From contig NZ_PYLQ01000014.1 in NCBI RefSeq assembly GCF_003024685.1, positions 1 through 64,000 on the forward strand: DNA of 64,000 nt, in the 5' to 3' direction. The notes below the pieces were generated by a model, which was given only the letters and a program-made list of their open reading frames with translations, did no database searches and had not been told where the DNA came from. The stretch comes from Faecalibacillus intestinalis. Lineage in GTDB: Bacteria > Bacillota_I > Bacilli_A > Erysipelotrichales > Coprobacillaceae. Below, piece after piece: positions 26,681-36,997 of the stretch; position 1 is the stretch's first letter, and each line of letters opens with the position of its first letter. The translations under genes were made by a program, and so were the position numbers.

Positions 26681-27217
26681 ATGGAATCAAAAAAAGTCGA
26701 ATCAAATGCGGAATTAACACCATTTGAAAAAGAATTTAAAGTTCAATTAAATTTACCTGCTGCATACTTTAGTGTATTTTATGCAATCTATGTGGTGTAT
26801 ATGATTGTTTCGGGTAATTTTAGTGATTTACCTGCGGTTGTTGTATTAGGTGTCATTGCTATTGGGTATTTATTTGGATATAGACCTTATAAATATGTTG
26901 TAAAAAGAAGAACTTTAGAAATTCATAGAAGAATTGGAAAAACAAAAGAAATTAACTTAATGAACTGTGAAACAATTACAGATCCAATCGCTAAAATGAC
27001 AAAGATCATTACAAATGCACATTCATATGAAATCTATATGGATGATGGAACTCGTCAAACAGTTGCTCCAAAAGATCAAATGGGATTTGTGGATGCTGTT
27101 GTTCATTCAAATAAGAGAATTCACTGTCAAGTTGAAGAATATAACCAAACTCATCGTAAATGGGAAAAGAAAAGAAGAAAAGAAGAAAAGAAAGCTAAAA
27201 GAACTGCTGCTCAATAG
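26681..27217 (+). CDS. membrane protein with PH-like domain, 178 aa
   Basis: Two hydrophobic helices (about 28-47 and 52-70) after a polar N-terminus, then a beta-rich stretch (YVVKRRTLEIHRRIGKTKEINLMNCETI, then SYEIYMDDGTRQTVAPKDQMGFVDAV) that resembles bacterial PH-like domains behind a two-helix anchor, and finally a very basic KKRRKEEKKAKR tail. No enzyme motif. AGAGGGG before the ATG. It stands alone before glutamine synthetase. Function unknown; tail may bind membrane or nucleic acid. Confidence 0.65.
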   Translation: MESKKVESNAELTPFEKEFKVQLNLPAAYFSVFYAIYVVYMIVSGNFSDLPAVVVLGVIAIGYLFGYRPYKYVVKRRTLEIHRRIGKTKEINLMNCETITDPIAKMTKIITNAHSYEIYMDDGTRQTVAPKDQMGFVDAVVHSNKRIHCQVEEYNQTHRKWEKKRRKEEKKAKRTAAQ

Positions 27218-27234
27218 TATGCAGCTCTTTTTTT
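27201..27234 (+). terminator. terminator overlapping the PH-like gene's stop
   Basis: GAACTGC pairs with GCAGCTC (one mismatch) around a 13-base loop, then seven T. Confidence 0.65.
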
Positions 27235-27253
27235 GTATAAAATAAATAAAAAA

Positions 27254-27340
27254 TTATCAAAATGATAAAAACTTTGTAATAGTTGTTGACAACCTATATT
27301 TTCGTTTGTATAATGACATCATATAAATGATAATTTATAT
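27254..27340 (+). promoter_or_regulatory. glnN promoter region with three palindromes
   Basis: Consensus promoter TTGACA (27286-27291), 17-bp spacer, TATAAT (27309-27314). Palindromes: TTATCA-AAA-TGATAA (27254-27268) upstream, GTTGT-TG-ACAAC (27282-27293) over the -35, and ATATAAAT-GATA-ATTTATAT (27321-27340) in the leader. The regulator is unknown; no GlnR gene is near. Confidence 0.7.
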
Positions 27341-27362
27341 ACTAAATAAGGGGGATACAAAG

Positions 27363-29441
27363 ATGGAATTTAACAAGTTAGTTGAAGATTATGGATGCCT
27401 AGCTTTTACTGATGATGTTATGAAGGAAAGAATTCCTAAATCAACATATAAAGCATTCCATGAATCGCTTGATAAAGGCGAAGAATTATCAAAAGAATGT
27501 GCAACTGTTATTGCGAATGCAATGAAAATTTGGGCAGTTGAACATGGAGCTACACATTTTACTCACTGGTTTACACCAATGACAGGATTAACTGCAGAAA
27601 AGCATGATGCTTTCTTAGAACCAGATGGGTCAAAAGCTGTTTTAGAATTTAGTGGGAAAACATTAAGAAAAGGAGAACCTGATGCTTCTTCATTTCCATC
27701 AGGTGGTTTAAGAGCTACTTTCGAAGCAAGAGGATATACAGCATGGGATTGTACATCACCTGCATTCGTTAAAGATGGAACATTATATATTCCAACGTTA
27801 TTCTGTTCATATACTGGGGAAGCATTAGATAAGAAAACACCTTTACTTAGATCATGTGATGCATTAAGTAAAGCAGCTTGTCGTTTGTTACCTTTAATTG
27901 GGGTTGAAGGGGTAACTAAAGTTTCTGCTTCAGTAGGGGCTGAACAAGAATATTTCTTAGTTGATGATAAATATTATCAAGAACGTATGGATTTAAAATT
28001 AACTGGTAGAACTTTATTTGGAGCTATGGCACCAAAAGGACAAGAATTAGAAGATCATTACTTCGGTTCTTTAAAACGTAAAGTTGCGGCTTTCATGAAA
28101 GATTTAGATGCTGAATTATGGAAATACGGGATTCCATCTAAAACAAAACATAACGAAGTTGCACCTGCACAACATGAAGTTGCTTGTGTTTATGCAAAAG
28201 TAAATATTACGACAGACAACAACCATTTATTAATGCAAATTGCTCAAGATATCGCTAAAAAACATGGTTTACGTTGTTTATTACATGAAAAACCATTTGC
28301 TGGAGTTAATGGTTCTGGTAAACATGATAACTGGTCAGTAATTACTAATACAGGAATCAACTTATTTAATCCAGGAAAAAATCCTGAAGAAAATAAACCA
28401 TTCTTAGCTGCATTAGCTTGTACAATCAAAGCTGTTGATGAATATGCTGAAATCTTACGTATGTCAATTGCTTCTGCTGGAAACGATCATCGTTTAGGAG
28501 CTAACGAAGCACCACCAGCAATCATTTCTATGTTCTTAGGTGAAGAATTAGATAAAGTAGTAGAAGATATTTGTACTGGTAAAAAATCTGATCATGAAGA
28601 AATTGGACGTTTTGATACAGGTGTTTCTGTAGTACCAACTTTCTCTAAAGATAATACAGATCGTAACAGAACTTCACCATTTGCCTTTACAGGTAATAAA
28701 TTTGAATTCCGTGCTGTTGGTTCTGCACAATCTGTAGCTGGGCCTAACACAATTTTAAATTCTATGTTAGCTGAAGAAATGACACAAATGGCTGATGCTA
28801 TTGAAGGTGGAAAATCATTTGAAGAAGTTATTAAAGAATTTATTTCTGAACATAAGAGAATTATCTTCAATGGTGATGGATATTCAGCTGAATGGGAAGA
28901 AGAAGCAAAAAGACGTGGACTTCCTAACCACAAAAACACTGTTGATGCTTTGAAATGCTTAAAAGATCCAAAATATATTGATATGTTAGATCGTCAAGGT
29001 GTTTATACAAAAGTAGAAATCGCTTCACGTTATGAAATCTTATTAGATAACTATATTAAAACAATTCAAGTTGAAGCTTTAACTGCAGTTAAAATGGTTA
29101 AAACACAAATTTATCCAGCAGCTTGTGATTATTTAGCTAAAGTGTCGTCAGAAGTTGTTGCTGCAAAAGAAGCAGGTATTCCAGCAGCATTCTTAACTGA
29201 AGATGCAACAAAACTTGCAACATTATTACAAGAAGCTAAAGATAAATTAACAACATTAGAAGATAACATCTCAAAAGCTCAAAATAATGATGCTGAAATC
29301 TTTGAAGTTGCTACTATGTGGAGAGATGATGTCTTCGGTATTATGCAATCATTAAGAGAAACAATTGATACAATTGAAGAATTAGTAGATGATTCTTATT
29401 GGCCAATTCCAACTTATGTAGACTTATTATTTGGTATTTAA
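27363..29441 (+). CDS. glnN: glutamine synthetase, type III
   Basis: A 692-aa GSIII, making glutamine from glutamate, ammonia and ATP. Seen: the GSIII block FTPMTGLTAEKHDAF (70-84), GAEQEYFLVDD, the TKHNEVAPAQHE metal/substrate region, NGSGKHDNWS and GNDHRLGANEAPPAI. Length and motifs separate it from the ~450-aa GSI. It forms large cytoplasmic oligomers. ATG at 27363 follows AAGGGGGA; an earlier in-frame ATG lies before that site. Single gene with a very strong promoter. GSIII is common in gut Firmicutes and Bacteroidetes. Confidence 0.96.
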   Translation: MEFNKLVEDYGCLAFTDDVMKERIPKSTYKAFHESLDKGEELSKECATVIANAMKIWAVEHGATHFTHWFTPMTGLTAEKHDAFLEPDGSKAVLEFSGKTLRKGEPDASSFPSGGLRATFEARGYTAWDCTSPAFVKDGTLYIPTLFCSYTGEALDKKTPLLRSCDALSKAACRLLPLIGVEGVTKVSASVGAEQEYFLVDDKYYQERMDLKLTGRTLFGAMAPKGQELEDHYFGSLKRKVAAFMKDLDAELWKYGIPSKTKHNEVAPAQHEVACVYAKVNITTDNNHLLMQIAQDIAKKHGLRCLLHEKPFAGVNGSGKHDNWSVITNTGINLFNPGKNPEENKPFLAALACTIKAVDEYAEILRMSIASAGNDHRLGANEAPPAIISMFLGEELDKVVEDICTGKKSDHEEIGRFDTGVSVVPTFSKDNTDRNRTSPFAFTGNKFEFRAVGSAQSVAGPNTILNSMLAEEMTQMADAIEGGKSFEEVIKEFISEHKRIIFNGDGYSAEWEEEAKRRGLPNHKNTVDALKCLKDPKYIDMLDRQGVYTKVEIASRYEILLDNYIKTIQVEALTAVKMVKTQIYPAACDYLAKVSSEVVAAKEAGIPAAFLTEDATKLATLLQEAKDKLTTLEDNISKAQNNDAEIFEVATMWRDDVFGIMQSLRETIDTIEELVDDSYWPIPTYVDLLFGI

Positions 29442-29450
29442 TATATATAC

Positions 29451-29477
29451 AAAAATCGGTTCTATGAACCGATTTTT
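29451..29477. terminator. bidirectional terminator glnN / vanZ-like
   Basis: AAAAATCGGTTC and GAACCGATTTTT around TAT, with A and T runs on the two sides; it contains the stop codon of the minus-strand gene. Confidence 0.9.
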
Positions 29478-29881
29478 TTGTCCTTTCTTTTATTAATGAT
29501 ATAAATAATTAAAATCATAATCAGTGCACCTGTAGAATCAATACATACATCCCTAAATTGTCCAGCTCTACCAGCAATAAAGAGTTGATGAAATTCATCT
29601 GTGCAAGCATATAAAAATGTAAAAATGAATGATTTTACTAATGATTTTTCAATATGTACAATTGTTTTATAAATTAAAAATGCAAGAATGGCATATTCTG
29701 TCATATGCGCACATTTTCTTACAATGAAGGAAAGGGTATCTCTTGTAATTGGAAGTATGTAAATAATGATATCCACAATAAAATTACTTTGTTTAGAAGA
29801 ATCATTTCCTGGAGTTTGTGACATCACAAAGATAAAAATCATCCAAAGAATTGTAAGTATTAAGTATTTATTTTTCTTCAT
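29462..29881 (-). CDS. VanZ-family membrane protein
   Basis: A 139-aa protein with four helices and the VanZ pattern: N-terminal SQTPGNDSS loop, RKCAHMTEYAILAFLIY, and TDEFHQLFIAGRAGQFRDVCIDSTGA. VanZ relatives give low-level teicoplanin resistance in enterococci, but most family members have no known role. ATG 29881 is chosen (MKKNKYLIL); the in-frame extension to 29935 reads through the promoter of the opposite gene. No clear ribosome site precedes the ATG, but TATAAT sits only six bases before it, so the mRNA could be leaderless. Confidence 0.85.
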   Translation of the reverse strand: MKKNKYLILTILWMIFIFVMSQTPGNDSSKQSNFIVDIIIYILPITRDTLSFIVRKCAHMTEYAILAFLIYKTIVHIEKSLVKSFIFTFLYACTDEFHQLFIAGRAGQFRDVCIDSTGALIMILIIYIINKRKDKKIGS

Positions 29882-29918
29882 AGCTGCATTATAACAAATA
29901 ATAATTATAAAATAAATG

Positions 29919-29946
29919 TTTACAATTGTATACAATTTGATATAAT
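29919..29946 (+). promoter_or_regulatory. promoter of the glycine riboswitch/AGCS unit with TTGTATACAA operator
   Basis: TTTACA (29919-29924), 16-bp spacer, TATAAT (29941-29946). The perfect 14-bp palindrome AATTGTATACAATT (29924-29937) fills the spacer. The same core occurs before the opp and aconitase operons and matches FCD-GntR operators. Confidence 0.8.
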
Positions 29947-29950
29947 GAAA

Positions 29951-30124
29951 ACGTATATCGGATGATAATGGCGAAAGAGATTCTATAAGAACACCGAAGA
30001 ATTAAAGATTTCAGGTAAAAGGATCGCTATTGGACGAACCATTGGAGAGATTCATTCAATTGAACACCGAAGGAGCAAGCCCGTTAGGGTGAAACTCTCA
30101 GGTAAAAGGACAGTGGCTAAATAG
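29951..30124 (+). ncRNA. tandem glycine riboswitch
   Basis: Two aptamers in series. The first has GGCGAAAGAG, ACACCGAAGAA and TTTCAGGTAAAAGGATCG; the second has GGAGAGATT, ACACCGAAGGAGCAA, AACTCTCAGGTAAAAGGACAG. These are the glycine aptamer signatures, and the arrangement is the usual cooperative pair. The downstream CTAAT-TT-ATTAG hairpin (about 30149-30160) touches the ribosome site AGGAGGAG, so control may be at translation. Confidence 0.93.
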
Positions 30125-30172
30125 TATTTTTTCATTATTAATTCCGACTAATTTATTAGGAGGAGTTTTTTT

Positions 30173-31540
30173 ATGCAATTACTAACACAAATATTAAAAC
30201 AAATTAATGATTATGTATGGGGATTACCACTTATTTGTCTGTTATTAGGGACAGGTATTTACTTTACCTTCAAATTAAGATTGATCCAACTTACAAAATT
30301 AAAATTAGCTTTTAAATGCATCTTTAAAAAACAAGAAGGAGATGGAGATGTCAGTAGCTTTCAAGCTTTATGTACTGCACTTTCTTCAACGATAGGGACA
30401 GGAAACATTGTCGGAGTTGCTACAGCAATTGCAGCAGGTGGTCCAGGTGCTTTATTTTGGATGTGGATTTCAGCCTTTTTTGGGATGGCTACTAAATATT
30501 CCGAAGGGTTACTTGCAATTCGTTATCGTCAAAAAGATGAAAATGGTGAGATTGCAGGAGGACCAATGTATTATTTAGAAAAAGGTCTACATAGTCCTTT
30601 GCTTGCAAAAATTTTTGCTTTCTTTGGAGTCAGTGTGGCGTTACTTGGAATTGGAACATTTACGCAAGTAAAATCAATTTCTGATGCTCTTACTATGTCA
30701 TTTAGCATTCCACGTTACATAACAGCAATTCTTCTAACAATTGCAGTTGCTTTTATTACCATTGGAGGAATCAAAAGAATTGCTTCGGTGGCAGAAAAAG
30801 TTATTCCATTTATGTGCGTTTTATACATTGGAGGGGTTGTTTTAATACTTGTGTCACATATTACAGTATTACCAAGTACTATTGCTTTAATTATTAAATC
30901 AGCTTTTAGACCTCAAGCAGTTTTTGGTGGAGGAACTGGAATTACTATGGTTATTGCGATGCAAAAGGGAATTAGTCGAGGTATTTTCTCGAATGAAAGT
31001 GGACTTGGAAGTGCTCCAATTGCGGCAGCTGCAGCAAAGACAGATTCTTGTGTAGAACAAGGACTAGTTTCAATGACAGGGACATTTATTGATACGATTG
31101 TTATTTGTACAATGACAGGTCTTGCTATCGTGTTGACACAATCTTATACAACAGGATTAGATGGTGCAGCGATGACAACACATGCATTTTCAGTGGGACT
31201 ATTTATTCCATTAATTGGTAAATATATTGTCAATATTGGTCTTGTATTCTTTGCCTTTACAACAATTATTGGATGGAATTATTATGGTGAAAGATGTATG
31301 TATTATCTTAAAGGATTAAAAGCAGTAAAGATTTATAAAATTGTTTTTATTATATTTATTACAATTGGACCATTTATGTCTTTGGAATTTATCTTTGTTT
31401 TAGCTGATATTGTTAATGGTTGTATGGCAATTCCAAACTTAATTGGTTTAATTGGTTTAAGAAAAGAAATTGTTGAAGAAACTGAACAATATTTTGAATG
31501 TGATCAAGAAATAGAATTTATAACAAATATAGAAGGATAG
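30173..31540 (+). CDS. AGCS-family sodium:alanine/glycine symporter
   Basis: A 455-aa carrier with about eleven helices. The family signature lies in ALSSTIGTGNIVGVATAIAAGGPGALFWMW (near 70-100), with AGGPMYYLEKGL and FSNESGLGSAPIAAAAAKT further on. It imports alanine or glycine with Na+. The glycine riboswitch directly upstream points to glycine, and would let excess glycine be taken in or reused. AGGAGGAG before the ATG. A terminator shared with the convergent LysR gene follows. Confidence 0.94.
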   Translation: MQLLTQILKQINDYVWGLPLICLLLGTGIYFTFKLRLIQLTKLKLAFKCIFKKQEGDGDVSSFQALCTALSSTIGTGNIVGVATAIAAGGPGALFWMWISAFFGMATKYSEGLLAIRYRQKDENGEIAGGPMYYLEKGLHSPLLAKIFAFFGVSVALLGIGTFTQVKSISDALTMSFSIPRYITAILLTIAVAFITIGGIKRIASVAEKVIPFMCVLYIGGVVLILVSHITVLPSTIALIIKSAFRPQAVFGGGTGITMVIAMQKGISRGIFSNESGLGSAPIAAAAAKTDSCVEQGLVSMTGTFIDTIVICTMTGLAIVLTQSYTTGLDGAAMTTHAFSVGLFIPLIGKYIVNIGLVFFAFTTIIGWNYYGERCMYYLKGLKAVKIYKIVFIIFITIGPFMSLEFIFVLADIVNGCMAIPNLIGLIGLRKEIVEETEQYFECDQEIEFITNIEG

Positions 31541-31557
31541 CGAGGCTATCCTTTTTC
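31533..31557. terminator. terminator shared by AGCS and lysR genes
   Basis: AAGGATAGC and GCTATCCTT around GAG with T run; contains the minus-strand stop codon. Confidence 0.85.
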
Positions 31558-32319
31558 TATTAGCTGAATAATGTTTTGTAAGATTTTATTCGTAGAATTT
31601 AAATGGTAGTAGAAGGAAATGGGAGAGGAAATATCTAAATCTTGATATTGAAGATATTTAGAATACTGATTTGATTCGATAAAATCATGTAAAATAGCAT
31701 ATCCTTCTTTTAAACATACTTTTAAAAGTGTTTGTTCGATTTCATAGTTTTCTAGCGATTCTTGTCTTACATCATAGATAAGTTTTAAATTATTTAGAGA
31801 ACAATCTTGATGGTAATATTTTCTTAAATGACCTTTTTTTAATAAAAGATGATTTTCATCTTTTATTTCAGGATATTCAAAAGTAATAATCGCATCTAGT
31901 TTTCTTTCTTTAAATAAATGTAATAGTTCTAAACGTGAATAAGCTTGATATTGTAGATGAATCAAAGGGTAATTTTCTTTTATTTTTTGTAATAAGTTTA
32001 AAAGTAATTCATCATCTAATGATTTAATAAAACCAATAGAAAAAGTACAACGCTTTCCTCTTCGATATTCTTCTATGACTTTATAACTTAAATCAATATC
32101 CTCTAATATTTTCTTGGCATATGGCAAGTATGCTTGTCCTTCACTTGTAAGAGAAACAGATTTCTTTGACCGATGAAATAAAGGAATATCTAAATCACCT
32201 TCTAAACACTGAATTTGTTTAGTAATAGCTGTTTGACTAATATAAAAATTTTGAGCTGTTTTTGTAAAATTAAGTGTTTCACTTAAATCAACAAAATATT
32301 GAAGTTGTCTAATATTCAT
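31546..32319 (-). CDS. LysR-family regulator, divergent from a YczE-like gene
   Basis: A 257-aa LTTR: MNIRQLQYFVDLSETLNFTKTAQNFYISQTAITKQI helix-turn-helix, then LTSEGQAYLPYAKKIL linker helix, and a shortened effector domain. GAGGTGATTTT lies before the ATG. A perfect 15-bp palindrome of LTTR-box form stands 12 bases upstream, between this gene and the divergent YczE/YitT-type membrane protein, which is the likely target. Confidence 0.88.
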   Translation of the reverse strand: MNIRQLQYFVDLSETLNFTKTAQNFYISQTAITKQIQCLEGDLDIPLFHRSKKSVSLTSEGQAYLPYAKKILEDIDLSYKVIEEYRRGKRCTFSIGFIKSLDDELLLNLLQKIKENYPLIHLQYQAYSRLELLHLFKERKLDAIITFEYPEIKDENHLLLKKGHLRKYYHQDCSLNNLKLIYDVRQESLENYEIEQTLLKVCLKEGYAILHDFIESNQYSKYLQYQDLDISSPISFYYHLNSTNKILQNIIQLIEKG

Positions 32320-32330
32320 AAAATCACCTC

Positions 32331-32345
32331 ATAACTTATAGTTAT
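32331..32345. promoter_or_regulatory. candidate LysR-type operator
   Basis: ATAACT-TAT-AGTTAT, a perfect palindrome with the T-N11-A form of LTTR boxes, in the divergent gap beside TATAAT (32346-32351). Confidence 0.6.
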
Positions 32346-32416
32346 TATAATATGAAATAATAATATTGGAAAGTTATTAAAGAGGTTTATAAAATAAGAA
32401 TGAAAAGAGGGATGAT

Positions 32417-33034
32417 ATGAAAAGATATTTATATTATTTATTAGGAATGAATATATTAGTTTTAGGGATTACATGTAATACATTATCTGATTTAGGAGTA
32501 GGGGCCTTTAGTACACTTCCTTATGCGGTAAGTTTTTTAACCTTTCTAACATTTGGACAAGCAAATATTGTTTTTTATTTAATCTTCGTTTGTATTCAAA
32601 TGATTCTTGAAAGAAAAATCAGTATGAAGTTTATTTTAGAAATTCCGTTTTCTTTTATTTTTGGTTTTTTGGTAGATTTATATCAATACATAATACCTAC
32701 AATAAATTTGAATTTTTATACACAAATCCTTGTGTTATTAATAGGGAATACGTGTTGTGCAATAGGTGTGTATTTTATGATTAAAGGAAATTTAATTATG
32801 ACACCTGTTGATGGTTTGGTATTAAGTATTTCAGAAGTTTTCCATAGACCTTATTCTTTATGTAAGAACATCTTTGATATTAGTATGATTCTAGCAACAA
32901 TCATTATTTGTCTTATTTGTCATAGTTCTATTTATGGTGTTGGTATAGGAACTGTATTTTCAGCTTTCTACATAGGGCGTGTAATAAGCGTTTTAGAAAA
33001 TTTTAAATTTAAGACATATAAAAAATGCTATTAA
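32417..33034 (+). CDS. YczE/YitT-family (DUF6198-like) membrane protein
   Basis: A 205-aa protein with five or six helices. The N-terminal GMNILVLGITCNTLSDLGVGAFSTLPYAVSFL and the later MTPVDGLVLSISEVFHRPYSLCKNIFDISM follow the YczE/YyaS pattern. These proteins are thought to be transporters or exporters, without proven substrate. A LysR gene faces it, as is common for the family. GAGGGATG before the ATG. Confidence 0.82.
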   Translation: MKRYLYYLLGMNILVLGITCNTLSDLGVGAFSTLPYAVSFLTFLTFGQANIVFYLIFVCIQMILERKISMKFILEIPFSFIFGFLVDLYQYIIPTINLNFYTQILVLLIGNTCCAIGVYFMIKGNLIMTPVDGLVLSISEVFHRPYSLCKNIFDISMILATIIICLICHSSIYGVGIGTVFSAFYIGRVISVLENFKFKTYKKCY

Positions 33035-33076
33035 AAAATAATAACTCAATTGATTGAATTTTAAGTCGGAGGGAAA

Positions 33077-33913
33077 ATGCAAAAAATATATTATGAAATA
33101 ACAAAAACAATGAATAATTTACCTATAAGTATTTGTCCTCATAAAAAAAGCCCATGTAAAATTTGTACAGGACATTGGCATAGGTCTTTAGAATTATCAA
33201 TAGTGTTTGAAGGAAAAGTTATTTTTTTTAATGATGGGGTGAAAAGAATTCGTTATAAGAATGAAGTGAATATATCAAATTGTGAAGAAATTCATTATTC
33301 TATACCTCAATATAAAGAATTTGATGAAAAAATTGTAGGATATACAATGCATATAAATTACGGATTTTTAAAGAAAATGATACCTGATATTAAGAATATA
33401 TATTTCAATATTGACGAGCCGTTTTTAAATAAGAAAATAACAAAATATATGATGGATATTTATAGCTTTTATATAAGTAATCAATCTACCAAATATATGA
33501 ACATATTAATGGTGACACTGGAAATGTTAATTTTTTTATACGAAAATTGTAAAAATGAACGTAAAATGATTAAAACAGAAAAGACAAAAGATATATTAGA
33601 ATATGTTAATAACCACTATAATGAAGAATTGCTTGTATATGAGGTAGCAAAACGTTTTGGATATTCTAGAGAGTATTTTTCAAGATTTTTTAAAAAAGAA
33701 ATAGGTATTTCATTTAAAGATTATTTAACTCAATATAGATTAAATAAATCGCTAATTGAGTTAGAATTGAATAACAAAACAATTACTGATATTGCGTTTA
33801 ATACAGGATTTTCTAACGAAACACAATACATTAATTCTTTTAAAAAAATATTTAAATTGACACCAGGACAATATAGAAAGTCACATATTAATGACGAGAA
33901 AGTCACTAAATAA
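33077..33913 (+). CDS. AraC-family transcriptional regulator
   Basis: A 278-aa protein: N-terminal cupin-like sensor (GHWHRSLELSIVFEG, near 34-48) with a preceding CPHKKSPCKIC cysteine cluster that is unusual and might bind metal, and a C-terminal pair of helix-turn-helix motifs (YEVAKRFGYSREYFSRFFKKEIG; ITDIAFNTGFSNETQYINSFKKIFKLTPGQYR). GGAGGG precedes the ATG. It is 54 bases upstream of a secreted esterase on the same strand and is the obvious candidate for its activator. Linkage to other genes is unclear. Confidence 0.9.
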   Translation: MQKIYYEITKTMNNLPISICPHKKSPCKICTGHWHRSLELSIVFEGKVIFFNDGVKRIRYKNEVNISNCEEIHYSIPQYKEFDEKIVGYTMHINYGFLKKMIPDIKNIYFNIDEPFLNKKITKYMMDIYSFYISNQSTKYMNILMVTLEMLIFLYENCKNERKMIKTEKTKDILEYVNNHYNEELLVYEVAKRFGYSREYFSRFFKKEIGISFKDYLTQYRLNKSLIELELNNKTITDIAFNTGFSNETQYINSFKKIFKLTPGQYRKSHINDEKVTK

Positions 33914-33967
33914 ATATAATTTATCTATTATTTTCTATATATTTTAAATATAGAAAGGAAGGGTATC

Positions 33968-35401
33968 ATGAAAAAAATTACAACTTATTTATTTAGTATG
34001 ATGTTGTTGTTCTCTTTTGCAGTTATTCCAGTTTATGCATTAGATGGACAAAACGTTAATTTTGATTTACATTCTATAGTTTATGATGATGGAGAAGCTA
34101 TAGATTCTGTTGTTTTGAAAACATCTAATCTAGAAATTGATCATAGTAAGATAACAAAAGATATGTTTAAAGTTCATGCAACAGGAACAACAGTATATTC
34201 TAGTCAACTTGAAAATGAATTTTTTGGTCCTAATTCTCAATCTGGTTTACAACATTGTGGATTATATGATGAAGAAAGAGAAGTTGAAAGTGTAGAAGAA
34301 AAAAATGGAAATATTATTTTACACTTAGTGACCAATAAAGAAACAAAAGGGAAAAACACATTAGATTTTACAGCAAATTTTACAACGTTAAAAGGATGTA
34401 ATTCTTTATTGAATATAAAGTATACAATTACTTTGAATGAAGGATTACCATTAAAAGATGGAAGTGAATTAAGTAATATTCAATTTTTACAAAATGAAAA
34501 AATCATAAATGAAGAAATTGATAAATTTAGCGCAGGTGAATCAAATGGGTTAAAATATCAATTTTATACACCTAATAATGCAAATGATGGGAATAAACAC
34601 CCACTTATAGTATGGTTTCATGGAGGTGGAGAATCTGGATTTAGAGGATTGCACTATAATAATCTTTCTCAATTAAAAGCAAATAGAGGAGCTGTTGCTT
34701 TAGCAAGCGATGAAGCACAAAATATTTTTAATGGAGCATATGTATTGGCACCTCAAACTCCACATGAATGGTCAGAAAATATTGATGATTCAACAAAATT
34801 GATTAATAATATTATAAAAAATAATAATATTGATTCAAATAGAATATATTCTTATGGATGTTCAGCAGGAGGATATATGGCATTAGATATGGTTGTACAT
34901 AATCCAAATTTATTTGCTGCAGTAGTATCAACATGTCCAGCTATTGATCAACAAAACATAAAGACATATGGTGAAGGTAGAATAATTACAGATGAAGAGA
35001 TAAAATCAATTAATATACCAACATGGGTTATTCAAGCTAAAGATGATACAACAGTTAAATACGAAGAAAGTGCATTAAGAGTTTATACTTTATTAAAAGA
35101 TAAAGGTGCTATATTAACTACATATGAAACAGGTGGACATAGTTCTTGGATTCATACAGCTAAAAATGAGCCAGCAAATAATGGAGAACATTTATGGCAA
35201 TGGACAGCTAAACAATCTTTAAATGATGAAATAAAAACACCTGTAGAAAATACGATAAAAAATGAACCTGTTAAAAAAACAAGTGCAGTTAAAACAGGCG
35301 ATACAAACCATGTTTATTTATATGTTGTAACAGGAAGTATTAGTATGGCTGTAATGGCTGAGTATATTCACAATAAAAATAAAAAATCTATAACAAAATA
35401 A
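33968..35401 (+). CDS. secreted alpha/beta-hydrolase (esterase/peptidase type), likely wall-anchored
   Basis: A 477-aa protein. Signal peptide at 1-25 (KK, then hydrophobic core, cut near VYA-LDG). An Ig-like N-terminal domain precedes the alpha/beta hydrolase: oxyanion motif IVWFHGGGESG (near 213), nucleophile GCSAGG (near 298), probable Asp in KDDTTV and His in GGHSSW. The tail has SAVKTGD, a hydrophobic stretch and KNKK, the layout of a sortase sorting signal but with AVKTG instead of LPXTG. Similar modular enzymes cut acyl or aryl esters of plant polysaccharides; the substrate is not evident. A hairpin (33932-33956) lies just before its ribosome site. Confidence 0.82.
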   Translation: MKKITTYLFSMMLLFSFAVIPVYALDGQNVNFDLHSIVYDDGEAIDSVVLKTSNLEIDHSKITKDMFKVHATGTTVYSSQLENEFFGPNSQSGLQHCGLYDEEREVESVEEKNGNIILHLVTNKETKGKNTLDFTANFTTLKGCNSLLNIKYTITLNEGLPLKDGSELSNIQFLQNEKIINEEIDKFSAGESNGLKYQFYTPNNANDGNKHPLIVWFHGGGESGFRGLHYNNLSQLKANRGAVALASDEAQNIFNGAYVLAPQTPHEWSENIDDSTKLINNIIKNNNIDSNRIYSYGCSAGGYMALDMVVHNPNLFAAVVSTCPAIDQQNIKTYGEGRIITDEEIKSINIPTWVIQAKDDTTVKYEESALRVYTLLKDKGAILTTYETGGHSSWIHTAKNEPANNGEHLWQWTAKQSLNDEIKTPVENTIKNEPVKKTSAVKTGDTNHVYLYVVTGSISMAVMAEYIHNKNKKSITK

Positions 35402-35414
35402 TTAAAATATTACT

Positions 35415-35447
35415 AAAAAATTACGAAGCAATAATTCGTAATTTTTT
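35415..35447 (+). terminator. terminator of the esterase gene
   Basis: AAAAAATTACGAA and TTCGTAATTTTTT around a 7-base loop. Confidence 0.88.
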
Positions 35448-35463
35448 GCTTTATAATAGTAGA

Positions 35464-35498
35464 AAAAGAAGCTTAACAAAGTTAAACTTCTTTTTAAA
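35464..35498 (-). terminator. terminator of the GH1 gene
   Basis: On the minus strand AAGAAGtTTAAC pairs with GTTAAgCTTCTT around TTT, followed by a T run. Confidence 0.8.
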
Positions 35499-35509
35499 AT
35501 ACTTAATTA

Positions 35510-36928
<1,419 letters not shown>

Positions 36929-36997
36929 TTATATATCCTCCTTAAATTCAATGGTATTATACATAATTTATAAAAATATATTTATTTTTTTTAAAAT

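Noticed and set aside
28244-28939. Antisense frames within glnN
   Set aside because: They are shadows of a conserved gene with strong codon bias and lack ribosome sites.
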